A stretch of 38,918 bases of DNA from Lachnoclostridium sp. An169 (GTDB taxonomy: Bacteria > Bacillota > Clostridia > Lachnospirales > Lachnospiraceae), in the NCBI RefSeq assembly GCF_002160525.1, contig NZ_NFKT01000039.1:1-38918 (forward strand), in the 5' to 3' direction. Positions 16,746 to 23,805 of this stretch are shown here, piece by piece. The notes beneath the pieces are model-generated. The model did not search any database. It was not told the DNA's origin and saw only the letters and a list, made by a program, of their open reading frames with translations. The position numbers were made by a program, and so were the translations under genes. Each line of letters begins with the position of its first letter. The stretch's first letter is position 1.

Positions 16746-17636
16746 ATGGAAATAATTCGTGATGCACAGACAATCAAGACGAGAATGGAACAATTTCAGA
16801 CCAGTCAAGATTTAAGGCAAAGAAAAACAATGTCAGTACCGGAAATGCGTAAGCTATTGGGATTAAAGAAAACCGAGAGCTACTGGCTCGTTCATAGAAA
16901 TTTTTTTAAGACTGAGATGATAAGTGGTCAGATGCGCGTGGATCTGGAGAGCTTTGAAAGATGGTATGCAAATCAGGTGAAGCATAAAAAAGTCAATGGA
17001 GAAGAGCCTGGAATTGAATTGAAAAAAACTTCTTATTCATTTAGGGAAGCAGCAAATCTTTTGGGGGTGCATGATGCAGATATATATGTTGCCTGGAAAG
17101 AGAATGACTTAGAAACCTTCACTGTAGACTATGTTAAGCGTATACCGAAGGACGTATTTGAGAAATGGTATCTGAGTCAGAATAAATATCAAAAGGTAGA
17201 CCGGGTCCCGACAGCGGAGGAGTTAGGGAGTGAATACATTTTGGTATTTGATGCAGCGGAACTTCTGGGTATTTCATATGAGGAATTAGTAAGGCTTTCC
17301 AAGTATGGTAAATATAAGTGCATTTTGAAAATAACTGTTTTTGAAAATAAGAAGTGGTTTCTAAAGAAGAATTTCCAAAACTTCCTGAATGCACAGAATG
17401 AGTATCAGCTGATTGGTCCGGTAGTGAAAGAACGGATGGACAGGAAAAAGGAATTGGAAACAAAGGAATATATATCCCGTGAGGAAGCTGCTGTTTTGGC
17501 TGGGGTTACCAAGTCAACAATTACTAAGTGGGTACAGGCAAATAAATTTCCATGTGTAGGTGCCGGAAAGGTCCTGCGCATAAAAAGAGATGATTTTTTG
17601 CAGTGGATAGACAACAATCGGGAAGGGGTGAATTGA
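16746..17636 (+). CDS. Multi-helix-turn-helix DNA-binding protein (excisionase-like)
   Basis: This is a 296-residue protein with about four repeated HTH modules: MSVPEMRKLLGLKKTESYWL (near 28-48), FREAANLLGVHDADIYVAW (near 99), VFDAAELLGISYEELVRLS (near 168), and a terminal excisionase-type HTH, SREEAAVLAGVTKSTITKWV (near 242), followed by RIKRDDFLQW. Proteins of this kind sit before tyrosine integrases in Clostridia conjugative elements and are thought to direct excision. It ends 1 base before the integrase start. The ATG at 16746 lacks a ribosome binding site because the upstream sequence is a relaxase fragment, so the native 5' region was probably lost. Confidence 0.75.
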   Translation: MEIIRDAQTIKTRMEQFQTSQDLRQRKTMSVPEMRKLLGLKKTESYWLVHRNFFKTEMISGQMRVDLESFERWYANQVKHKKVNGEEPGIELKKTSYSFREAANLLGVHDADIYVAWKENDLETFTVDYVKRIPKDVFEKWYLSQNKYQKVDRVPTAEELGSEYILVFDAAELLGISYEELVRLSKYGKYKCILKITVFENKKWFLKKNFQNFLNAQNEYQLIGPVVKERMDRKKELETKEYISREEAAVLAGVTKSTITKWVQANKFPCVGAGKVLRIKRDDFLQWIDNNREGVN

Positions 17637-17637
17637 T

Positions 17638-19032
17638 ATGGCTTCCATTCAAAGGAGAGGAAAGAAATACTGCGTAGTTTACAGATATCAGGACGAAGAG
17701 GGAAATGTCCATCAAAAATGGGAAACATTCGATAACCAGAAAGATGCTGATAAACGTAAGAAGGAAGTAGACTATAAAATAGCATTAGGACAATTTGAGG
17801 TACCAAAGTGTGCAAAGGTTAAAGAGCTTTTGGATGAATATGTGAAGATCTATGGCCATAATAAATGGGGTGTGTCTACCTACGATGGGAATATGGCACT
17901 CATTAACAATTACATTCTTCCTACCATTGGCGATGTCAAACTGTCTGACATAAATAATCACTTTATGGAAAAGTATTATAAGGAATTATTGAAAATGCCG
18001 GCGGTAAAGAGTACAAGGAACAGGAAAGGACTGCATACCATCTCGGCTGCAACTATCAATGATATACACAAGCTTCTCAGGAGTTGTTTCAGACAGGCCG
18101 TAAAATGGGGGCTGATGGAAAAGAACCCGGCAATCGATGCGACAGTCCCAAAATATAAGAAAAAGGAAAGAGAAATATGGACAGCTGAAATGCTCATGCA
18201 GGCTTTGGATGCCTGTGATAATAAATGGCTGAGAGTTGCGTTTCATCTGGCATTTACGGCGACCTTAAGAATAGGAGAATTACGGGGGCTGACCTGGGAC
18301 TGTGTGGATATATCGGAGGAGGCAATTGAGGAAAACCGGTCGTATATCATTATAAATAAAGAAGTGGTACGGGTATCAAAGAAGGCCGTTGAAGAACTGG
18401 ATGAAAAAGACATTATTCTGATTTTCCCATCTATAGCGAAAGATAATAAAACTGTACGAGTGCTGAAAACCCCAAAGACAGAGAGCAGCGTTCGAAAAGT
18501 ATTTATCCCAAGATCGGTTGCTTTATGTCTGAAGGAGTTAAAACAGGAGCAGGATGATTTGATAGACGCATTAGGCAGTGAATATCATAATTATAATCTT
18601 GTGATGGCAACAACCTTTGGCTACCCTATCAGTGGCAGCTATCTGAGGGAGAAAATGCAGAAAGTAATTGATGAACAGGGATTACCTGATGTGGTATTTC
18701 ACAGTCTCCGACATACCAGTGTTACTTATAAATTGAAGCTGAGCGGAGGGGATATCAAAGCAGTTCAGGGTGATTCCGGCCATGCGCAGGCTGATATGGT
18801 AACGGAAGTATACGGGCACATTTTAGACGAGGATCGTAGAAAGAATGCAGAGCTTATTGAAAGTGCATTTTATAATAAGGAAAATCTCAGTCCGAATATG
18901 CATGGTCAGGTGCCAAAGAGTAAAACGGTATCTGTTCCGGATGGAGTTGATGCAGAGTTACTTATGAAGGTTTTGGAGAACTCTGAAATGGCAGCATTAC
19001 TTACTTCTCTGGCCAAGACAATGAAAGTCTAA
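17638..19032 (+). CDS. int: Tyrosine site-specific integrase
   Basis: This is a 464-residue phage/ICE-type tyrosine recombinase. The N-terminal AP2-like DNA-binding stretch (RRGKKYCVVYRYQDEEGNVH) is followed by a SAM-like core-binding domain (about 60-165) and the catalytic domain. Catalytic residues visible are R211 (TLRIGELRGL), H355 and R358 (HSLRHT), H382 (GDSGHAQ) and Y392 (TEVYGHI), so the enzyme looks intact. It is translationally linked to the multi-HTH gene. The tRNA-Arg fragment 400 bases downstream is the expected attachment site. It catalyses integration and excision of the element. The C-terminal 60 residues after VYGHI are an unremarkable extension. Confidence 0.93.
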   Translation: MASIQRRGKKYCVVYRYQDEEGNVHQKWETFDNQKDADKRKKEVDYKIALGQFEVPKCAKVKELLDEYVKIYGHNKWGVSTYDGNMALINNYILPTIGDVKLSDINNHFMEKYYKELLKMPAVKSTRNRKGLHTISAATINDIHKLLRSCFRQAVKWGLMEKNPAIDATVPKYKKKEREIWTAEMLMQALDACDNKWLRVAFHLAFTATLRIGELRGLTWDCVDISEEAIEENRSYIIINKEVVRVSKKAVEELDEKDIILIFPSIAKDNKTVRVLKTPKTESSVRKVFIPRSVALCLKELKQEQDDLIDALGSEYHNYNLVMATTFGYPISGSYLREKMQKVIDEQGLPDVVFHSLRHTSVTYKLKLSGGDIKAVQGDSGHAQADMVTEVYGHILDEDRRKNAELIESAFYNKENLSPNMHGQVPKSKTVSVPDGVDAELLMKVLENSEMAALLTSLAKTMKV

Positions 19033-19042
19033 TATATAGAAG

Positions 19043-19090
19043 AAATAGCGATTTTGTGAAGGGAGACCGGAAGCAATATCGCTATTTTTG
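19043..19090 (+). terminator. Terminator after the integrase
   Basis: AAATAGCGAT (19043-19052) pairs with ATCGCTATTT (19078-19087), and the run TTTTT follows. The loop is long (25 bases). Position, 11 bases after the integrase stop, supports termination. Confidence 0.6.
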
Positions 19091-19233
19091 TGTATGAGAT
19101 AATGTGAGTAAAAATAAGTCAATGAGGGTCAAAAAAACATCGACATCCGACCATGAACACGTTATAATATAGGTAATCTAATAGAAATATTGAGCTATCA
19201 TTACTGAACAGTTCAAAGAGAATGGTAGCCATA

Positions 19234-19374
19234 TCAGTGAAATCGATGGAACTCAAAGGTTAACACCTTTTGTTTGCATTTCTAACAAACTGCTAACAAG
19301 AATTGATTTTCAGAGATTATTTTCTATTAACTTAGATTGACACAAAATTACAGGAAAGTCAGTAAAATCAATGC
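19234..19374 (+). repeat. Imperfect 16-bp direct repeats, candidate integrase arm sites
   Basis: TCAGTGAAATCGATGG (19234-19249) and TCAGTAAAATCAATGC (19359-19374) match at 13 of 16 positions. They lie in the otherwise gene-free, AT-rich stretch 19033-19428 between integrase and tRNA fragment, where arm-type binding sites of tyrosine integrases are found. Nothing else is recognised in this stretch apart from the terminator. Confidence 0.4.
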
Positions 19375-19428
19375 TTTCCTTGACTTATCTTTACAACCCT
19401 TGACAGGGAAAAACACCCCTCGGCGTCG

Positions 19429-19470
19429 CTCCTAAGCGGAAGGCCGGCGGTTCGAATCCGCCCAGGAACG
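19429..19470 (+). tRNA. 3' fragment of tRNA-Arg(CCU), element attachment site (attR)
   Basis: The segment begins with an anticodon loop CTCCTAA (anticodon CCT) and continues with the 3' anticodon stem GCGGA, a five-base variable loop, a perfect T arm (GGCGG TTCGAAT CCGCC) and the acceptor strand CAGGAAC plus discriminator G. The bases to its left do not pair with the anticodon stem and no D arm or 5' acceptor exists, so the gene is incomplete here. This is the usual result of integration into a tRNA 3' half. The functional copy should be at the other end of the element, outside the window. Confidence 0.8.
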
Positions 19471-19476
19471 TAACCG

Positions 19477-19530
19477 GAAAGCGGAACTTTCCAGAAGATA
19501 TTTATATGTTTTCTGGAAAGTTCCGCTTTC
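19477..19530 (+). terminator. Strong terminator of the tRNA-Arg locus
   Basis: Two perfect 20-bp arms (19477-19496 and 19511-19530) enclose a 14-base AT-rich loop, and TTTAT follows. It starts six bases after the tRNA fragment, so it was the natural terminator of the tRNA gene and now also insulates the element. It is followed by the convergent gene at 19575-20570. Confidence 0.85.
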
Positions 19531-19574
19531 TTTATGATCTGAAAATGCTCTTATACAAGTTTTTTCCCGGTTTT

Positions 19575-20570
19575 CTATTTCCTTTTCTGATCAATCATCC
19601 GTTCAATCAGATCAATGGTCTCCCGGATGCCGTAATTGGCGCTGTTGATGCACAGATCATAGTTTTCCGGTCTGCCCCAGCGCCCGCCTGTATAAAAATC
19701 ATAGTATTTTTTATGCTGCCGGTCCATCTGCTTTAAAAAGCGGGAGGCCTGGCGGAATTCCATATTCTTGGACGCCATGGTTCTCTGGATGCGGAGAGAA
19801 AATGGGGCGCTGATAAACAGGCTGATGTGAGGAATATGATTGTTGGTCAGGATCGCGTCCGCGCATCGTCCCATAATCACACAGTCCTCTGTACGGGCCA
19901 GATTACAGATCAGATCGCTCATATTGAAAAATACGGCGTCCTGTCTTGGCAGCCCGTGATAGCGGTTAAATTCGCGGAACCAGGTTTTCAGACGGAAGGA
20001 CCTTTTCCGGTATTTGTCAAAATATGTAAAATGTTCCGCTTCAGCATCATTGACAGACCCTTTTTCCGCCTCCAGGCGATTCAGAACCTGGTTGAAGATT
20101 TCCACGTCATAGTAATTGATATGCAGATCATCCGCAAGTTCAAAGCCGATATCATTTCCGGCGCTTCCCTGAGTCCGGCTGATGCAGATGACCAGATGGT
20201 CGCTTTCGGAAAGCTTTCTTCTGGAAGAGAGATTCAGTTCCGCGCGGGCCAGGTCGATAATGTCTACCTGACCGAAGCTGTCCGGAAGTTTTTCGATTTC
20301 TTTCAGAATACTGTCGTATTCCGTAAGCATCCTGCTTTTTTCTTCTTTATCCGGAATGGTGCGCGCCATATTTCCGATCAGTGCCAGCTCGCTTCGGAGA
20401 AGATGACCGTCCGGCTTTGTGAGCATCATCATGCACAGGTTCTGCACGGTGCTTTCCCTGTTGCCGGTGAAAGTCCGGCCAAGTGCAGATCCCACACATT
20501 TGTAAACTTTTTCGTCCAGATCATAGATGCGGTTGGCAAGATCCATACATTTTTTCTTATTTTCCTGCAT
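19575..20570 (-). CDS. Cytidylate-kinase-like family protein
   Basis: This is a 331-residue protein whose C-terminal two thirds match cytidylate-kinase-like proteins (PF13189). The nucleotide-binding start LVICISRTQGSAGNDIGFEL near residue 125 is a degenerate P-loop. YYDVEIFNQVLNR, CVIMGRCADAIL and HISLFISAPFSLRIQRTMAS follow, then YYDFYTGGRWGRPENYDLCI. The N-terminal 110 residues are helical and of unknown role. It is distinct from the housekeeping cmk, so the substrate is not known. It follows the antiporter by 15 bases and is probably co-transcribed with it from the promoter at 22057-22086. Confidence 0.82.
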   Translation of the reverse strand: MQENKKKCMDLANRIYDLDEKVYKCVGSALGRTFTGNRESTVQNLCMMMLTKPDGHLLRSELALIGNMARTIPDKEEKSRMLTEYDSILKEIEKLPDSFGQVDIIDLARAELNLSSRRKLSESDHLVICISRTQGSAGNDIGFELADDLHINYYDVEIFNQVLNRLEAEKGSVNDAEAEHFTYFDKYRKRSFRLKTWFREFNRYHGLPRQDAVFFNMSDLICNLARTEDCVIMGRCADAILTNNHIPHISLFISAPFSLRIQRTMASKNMEFRQASRFLKQMDRQHKKYYDFYTGGRWGRPENYDLCINSANYGIRETIDLIERMIDQKRK

Positions 20571-20585
20571 GTCTGTCTGCCCTCC

Positions 20586-22031
20586 TTACAAAAAGAATAT
20601 TAACGTGTCCAACAGGAACAGCGGGATTAAAAAGCCCAGCGACCACAGCATATATCCAAAGAAGGACGGCATGACGACACCGTTTTCATCGGAAATGGAT
20701 TTTACCATGAAGTTGGGTGCGTTTCCGATGTATGTGTTTGCTCCCATAAACACGGCACCGCAGGAAATTGCGGACAGCAGGTGTACCGGAACCGTTCCGA
20801 GGCTGGTGGAGACTCCGCTGGTAAATCCGATGGTCCCCGCTGTGGTAAGAAATACCAGGTAAGTCGGCGTATTATCAAGGAAGCTGGACAAGGCTCCTGT
20901 CGCCCAGAAGAACTGAGCGGGCTGCTCCAGTCCAAGATTGGGACCAACCTGTTTTAACAGCATCAGCGCCGGCTGCATGGTGATGAAAATACCGATAAAC
21001 AGCACCGCCACCTCCTGAATGGCTCCCCAGGTAAAGTGGTTTCTGGTACGGATATCTTTGGGTGTGGTCTTAAAGGAAAGACCTGCCGCCACAAGAATGA
21101 TTACAATCTCAATCAGAGACGGAATACTTAAGGTTACATCTCTGAAAATATGTATGCCGAGAACGTTTCCTGCGCTGTCCTGGAACGCTTTCATGCCCGG
21201 CAGTACACCGCTTAAAATAACGGCCATAACAATCATCAGAAGAAAGATGAGATTGTGCAGTCCGTCGATGCGGAACTGGGTTCCCGGTCTGCTGATATCC
21301 GGCTTTCTTCCCTCAGCAATATCTTTGCGGTACATCCGCTTGTCCACATGATAAAAGACAAAAAGAAGAATAACCATGTTGAACAGAAGTACCGGAAACA
21401 GGTTCAGACTCCAGAAAAACGGAACGCCCCGCATAAAGCCCATGAGCAGCGGAGGATCCCCGATGGGAGTCAGGATTCCGCCCATATTGGATACCATGAA
21501 GATAAAGAAAATCATGATATGAGCTTTTCTTTTTCTCCAGACATTCATTTTCAGTACCGGCCGGACCATCAGCATGCTGGCTCCGGTAGTCCCGATGCAG
21601 CTGGCCAGAAAGGTTCCAAGCGCCAGGAGTCCCACATTTACCCGGGGAGAGCCGGCAAAGTCTCCCTCCATGGTGATGTTGCCGGATACGCAGAACAGGC
21701 CGAACAGCAGAATGATAAAGGTTATATAGTCGTTTATCGTACAGTCCAGCACGGTTTCAGCCGTTTCTCCTGCCCCGTAAAGGATAGTAAACGGGATCAC
21801 CATTGCCAGTATCCACAGGATCACCACATGAGGCTTATGGGCATCCCACCATTCGCCTTTTACAAGAGGCAGCACTGCAATACAGAGAAGCAGTCCCGCG
21901 AAGGGAATGCAAAGCCATACCGGCACTGTTGATGCTCCGCCGCCCCCGCTGCCTTCCGCCGCCCAGACTCTGACGGGACTGGCGAGAAATGCGCAGAAGA
22001 GAGTACATAGTAAAGTTATTATTTTTTTCAA
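20586..22031 (-). CDS. NhaD-type sodium:proton antiporter
   Basis: This is a 481-residue ion-transporter-superfamily membrane protein with about 12 hydrophobic segments. FLASCIGTTGASMLMVRPVL and MGGILTPIGDPPLLMGFMRG are the signature repeats of NhaD-like antiporters. The other half carries FFWATGALSSFLDNTPTYLV and MGANTYIGNAPNFMVKSI. It exchanges Na+ for H+ across the membrane. The ATG at 22052 is the longest start. However, the promoter predicts transcription from about 22050, and GGAGGTG lies inside that extension, so I choose TTG at 22031. This gives a clean signal-like N-terminus (MKKIITLLCTLFCAFLASPV, then RVWA). Confidence 0.85.
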   Translation of the reverse strand: MKKIITLLCTLFCAFLASPVRVWAAEGSGGGGASTVPVWLCIPFAGLLLCIAVLPLVKGEWWDAHKPHVVILWILAMVIPFTILYGAGETAETVLDCTINDYITFIILLFGLFCVSGNITMEGDFAGSPRVNVGLLALGTFLASCIGTTGASMLMVRPVLKMNVWRKRKAHIMIFFIFMVSNMGGILTPIGDPPLLMGFMRGVPFFWSLNLFPVLLFNMVILLFVFYHVDKRMYRKDIAEGRKPDISRPGTQFRIDGLHNLIFLLMIVMAVILSGVLPGMKAFQDSAGNVLGIHIFRDVTLSIPSLIEIVIILVAAGLSFKTTPKDIRTRNHFTWGAIQEVAVLFIGIFITMQPALMLLKQVGPNLGLEQPAQFFWATGALSSFLDNTPTYLVFLTTAGTIGFTSGVSTSLGTVPVHLLSAISCGAVFMGANTYIGNAPNFMVKSISDENGVVMPSFFGYMLWSLGFLIPLFLLDTLIFFL

Positions 22032-22056
22032 AACAGTCACCTCCATAGTCATGGAA

Positions 22057-22086
22057 ATTATAACGTAAATGGAATGGTAAATGCAA
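22057..22086 (-). promoter_or_regulatory. Promoter of the antiporter operon
   Basis: Read on the minus strand: TTGCAT (22086-22081), an 18-base spacer, then TATAAT (22062-22057). Transcription would start near 22050, which excludes the ATG at 22052 as the start codon and supports TTG at 22031. Confidence 0.7.
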
Positions 22087-22118
22087 GAGTAAGCCCTGAT
22101 AAAAAGGGGGCTAAAAAG

Positions 22119-22145
22119 GGAGCTGCCGCATTAATCGGCAGCTCC
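22119..22145 (-). terminator. Terminator overlapping the fructosamine kinase stop codon
   Basis: GGAGCTGCCG (22119-22128) and CGGCAGCTCC (22136-22145) are perfect 10-bp arms. On the minus strand the stem is followed by CTTTTTAG. The kinase stop codon (22131-22133) lies in the loop. Confidence 0.8.
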
Positions 22146-23063
22146 GGTATATCGCTCGATAATCTCAACCACACTTCTGAGATACCCCCTGCCGAACAGA
22201 TTCAGATGATTCAGCAGATGGTACAGGTCATACAGTCCTTTCCGCTCCCGGTATCCTTTCCAATCGACAGGATTGACTTCGCTGTATGCGTCATAGAAGC
22301 GCTCCGGAAGGCTTCCGAACAGCTGCGTCATCGCGAGGTCGGCTTCAAAATCTCCCACGTAAGCAGCCGGATCAATAATCCATGCCTTCCCATCGGGACC
22401 GCAGAGCATATTGCCGCTCCAGAGATCGCCGTGGAGCAGGGAAGGAAAATCCGGTTCACGCAGATAGGAGTCAAGGTGCTCCAGAATATGATCCGCCTTT
22501 TTCATGAAAGAAGGATCCAGATATCTCTCTGCCATGGCAAGCTGCGGAAGAAGGCGGCATTCCCTGTAGAAATCGATCCACTTTTCACAGGGCTGATTTT
22601 TCTGGGGGCTTGCGCCGATATAGTTATCCTGGTGGAAGCCGAATCGGTTTTCGTAAGAGAGGAACTCCGCCCGGTGGAGCTCTGCCAGCTGATGTCCGAA
22701 AGTCTCCCAGTAGGAAGCGATACGGGGAACGCCCTCTATAAATTCCAGTGCAAGAAAGGAAATTCCTTTCTGAGCGTCTGTTCCAGCCCCGAGAATGCGC
22801 GGCACCCCGATCTTTCCGGAAGAGCGGAGTGCCTGCAGTCCTGCCGCTTCAGTAAGAAAGAAATTTACATTGGCAGCGGAATTGGTTTTTAAAAAGATAT
22901 AGTCGCCGGTAGAAAGACTTACCCGGTATGCATCATTGATATCCCCTCCGTGGACCGGTGCAGTGCTCAGGACGGATGCAGCGGCACCGAAAAGAGTTTT
23001 CACCATATTGTCAACGGAGGAATACAGTTTGTTCCCTTCTTCCGGAGAAAGATGTACCTTCAT
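22131..23063 (-). CDS. Fructosamine kinase family protein
   Basis: This is a 310-residue kinase of the fructosamine/ketosamine-3-kinase family (PF03881), which phosphorylates sugars attached to amines so that they fall off glycated proteins or amino acids. Visible motifs are VHGGDINDAYRV (nucleotide loop), IFLKTNSAANVNFFLTEAAG, the catalytic loop LLHGDLWSGNML and IIDPAAYVGDFEADLAMTQL. The ATG at 23063 is one base after the ferritin stop, so the genes are translationally coupled. An upstream extension to 23105 would overlap ferritin and is rejected. Many bacterial members act on small ribulosamine or fructosamine compounds, and the substrate here is unknown. Confidence 0.9.
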   Translation of the reverse strand: MKVHLSPEEGNKLYSSVDNMVKTLFGAAASVLSTAPVHGGDINDAYRVSLSTGDYIFLKTNSAANVNFFLTEAAGLQALRSSGKIGVPRILGAGTDAQKGISFLALEFIEGVPRIASYWETFGHQLAELHRAEFLSYENRFGFHQDNYIGASPQKNQPCEKWIDFYRECRLLPQLAMAERYLDPSFMKKADHILEHLDSYLREPDFPSLLHGDLWSGNMLCGPDGKAWIIDPAAYVGDFEADLAMTQLFGSLPERFYDAYSEVNPVDWKGYRERKGLYDLYHLLNHLNLFGRGYLRSVVEIIERYTGAAD

Positions 23064-23064
23064 C

Positions 23065-23577
23065 TTACAGCACCAGGGAAGGAGCGGCATAGGTACGTGC
23101 AGCAAGTTCCTGATCGAGCAGATACAGGCTCTTCGGATCGGAGCCGAACAGATTCATCTTCTTGATGAGATCGGTGGCGTTGGTCTCCTCCTCGCCCTGC
23201 TCTTTTACAAACCAGTCAAGGAACTGCATGGTCCGGAAATCTTTCACGTCATAAGCAGCAGCATAGATATTGTTGATCAGTCCGGTTACATAGCGCTCAT
23301 GTTCCAGTCCGTTTTCCAGAACTTCCATGTGACTCTTGAAATTGGTGTCCGGCTGGTCGATTGCGGAGAATGTAATCGGCGCGTCATTGTTCTGCATATA
23401 CTGTCTGATCAGCATTGCGTGGTCGCGCTCCTCCTGTGCCTGAACGTTGTACCAGTTGGCAAATCCGTCAAGCCCCTCATCTGAAAAATAATTTGCGAAA
23501 GCAAGATAGAGGTATGCGGAGTAAAATTCTTTATTGATCTGTGTGTTGAGCAGTTCAGCTACTTTTTCATTTAACAT
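23065..23577 (-). CDS. ftnA: Ferritin (iron storage)
   Basis: This is a 170-residue non-haem ferritin, normal length for FtnA. Ferroxidase ligands are present in the expected places: E17 (NKEFYSAY), E50 and H53 (QAQEERDH), E94 (LEHERY), Q127 and E130 (VKEQGEEE). The protein forms a 24-subunit cytoplasmic shell that oxidises Fe(II) and stores Fe(III). The ATG is supported by AAAGGGG, and a good promoter lies at 23617-23645. The frame stays open far upstream (antisense to the MurR gene), but that is not coding. It is co-transcribed with the fructosamine kinase. Confidence 0.95.
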   Translation of the reverse strand: MLNEKVAELLNTQINKEFYSAYLYLAFANYFSDEGLDGFANWYNVQAQEERDHAMLIRQYMQNNDAPITFSAIDQPDTNFKSHMEVLENGLEHERYVTGLINNIYAAAYDVKDFRTMQFLDWFVKEQGEEETNATDLIKKMNLFGSDPKSLYLLDQELAARTYAAPSLVL

Positions 23578-23616
23578 GGATAAAATCCCCTTTCTGTATA
23601 TGATTTTCTCAAATAA

Positions 23617-23645
23617 AATATAGAACGTTTCCCTCTGAAATGCAA
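23617..23645 (-). promoter_or_regulatory. Promoter of ferritin operon
   Basis: Minus strand: TTGCAT (23645-23640), a 17-base spacer, TATATT (23622-23617). It is 40 bases upstream of the ferritin start. No Fur-like 19-bp palindrome was recognised. Confidence 0.65.
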
Positions 23646-23733
23646 TAGCATAAATGTGGATAAAAAGACGGAGAAAAAGATGAAATTTACGAAGATTTAA
23701 CATATTTCCCGGAGGCGGAAAATTCTTCTGTCT

Positions 23734-23795
23734 GGTATAATAAATCCGGAAAAAGATCAGGTAAAAAGGAGAGGAATCTGTAGATATTCTACAGA
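23734..23795 (+). promoter_or_regulatory. murR-type gene promoter and inverted repeat before its start
   Basis: TGGTATAAT (23733-23741) is an extended -10 with no clear -35. Further down, TCTGTAGA (23777-23784) and TCTACAGA (23788-23795) are perfect 8-bp arms around TAT. The only ribosome-binding-like sequence (AAAGGAGAGG, about 23765-23774) lies before this repeat and 31 bases from the ATG. Folding the repeat would bring the site to about 12 bases. It may be an operator, an RNA hairpin, or both. Confidence 0.5.
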
Positions 23796-23805
23796 AACTT
23801 ATATT

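Noticed and set aside
16205..16762. 185-codon plus-strand open frame as one gene
   Set aside because: Its first 115 codons are antisense to the ABC permease remnant and only the middle matches a relaxase. It is a chance fusion across junctions.
19429..19470. Complete tRNA-Arg gene
   Set aside because: Bases upstream give no acceptor 5' strand, D arm or 5' anticodon stem. Only the 3' half is present.
21255..21932. 225-codon plus-strand open frame antisense to the antiporter
   Set aside because: The residue composition (runs of His, Gln, Lys) is typical of shadow frames, there is no ribosome binding site, and the opposite strand is a clear membrane protein.
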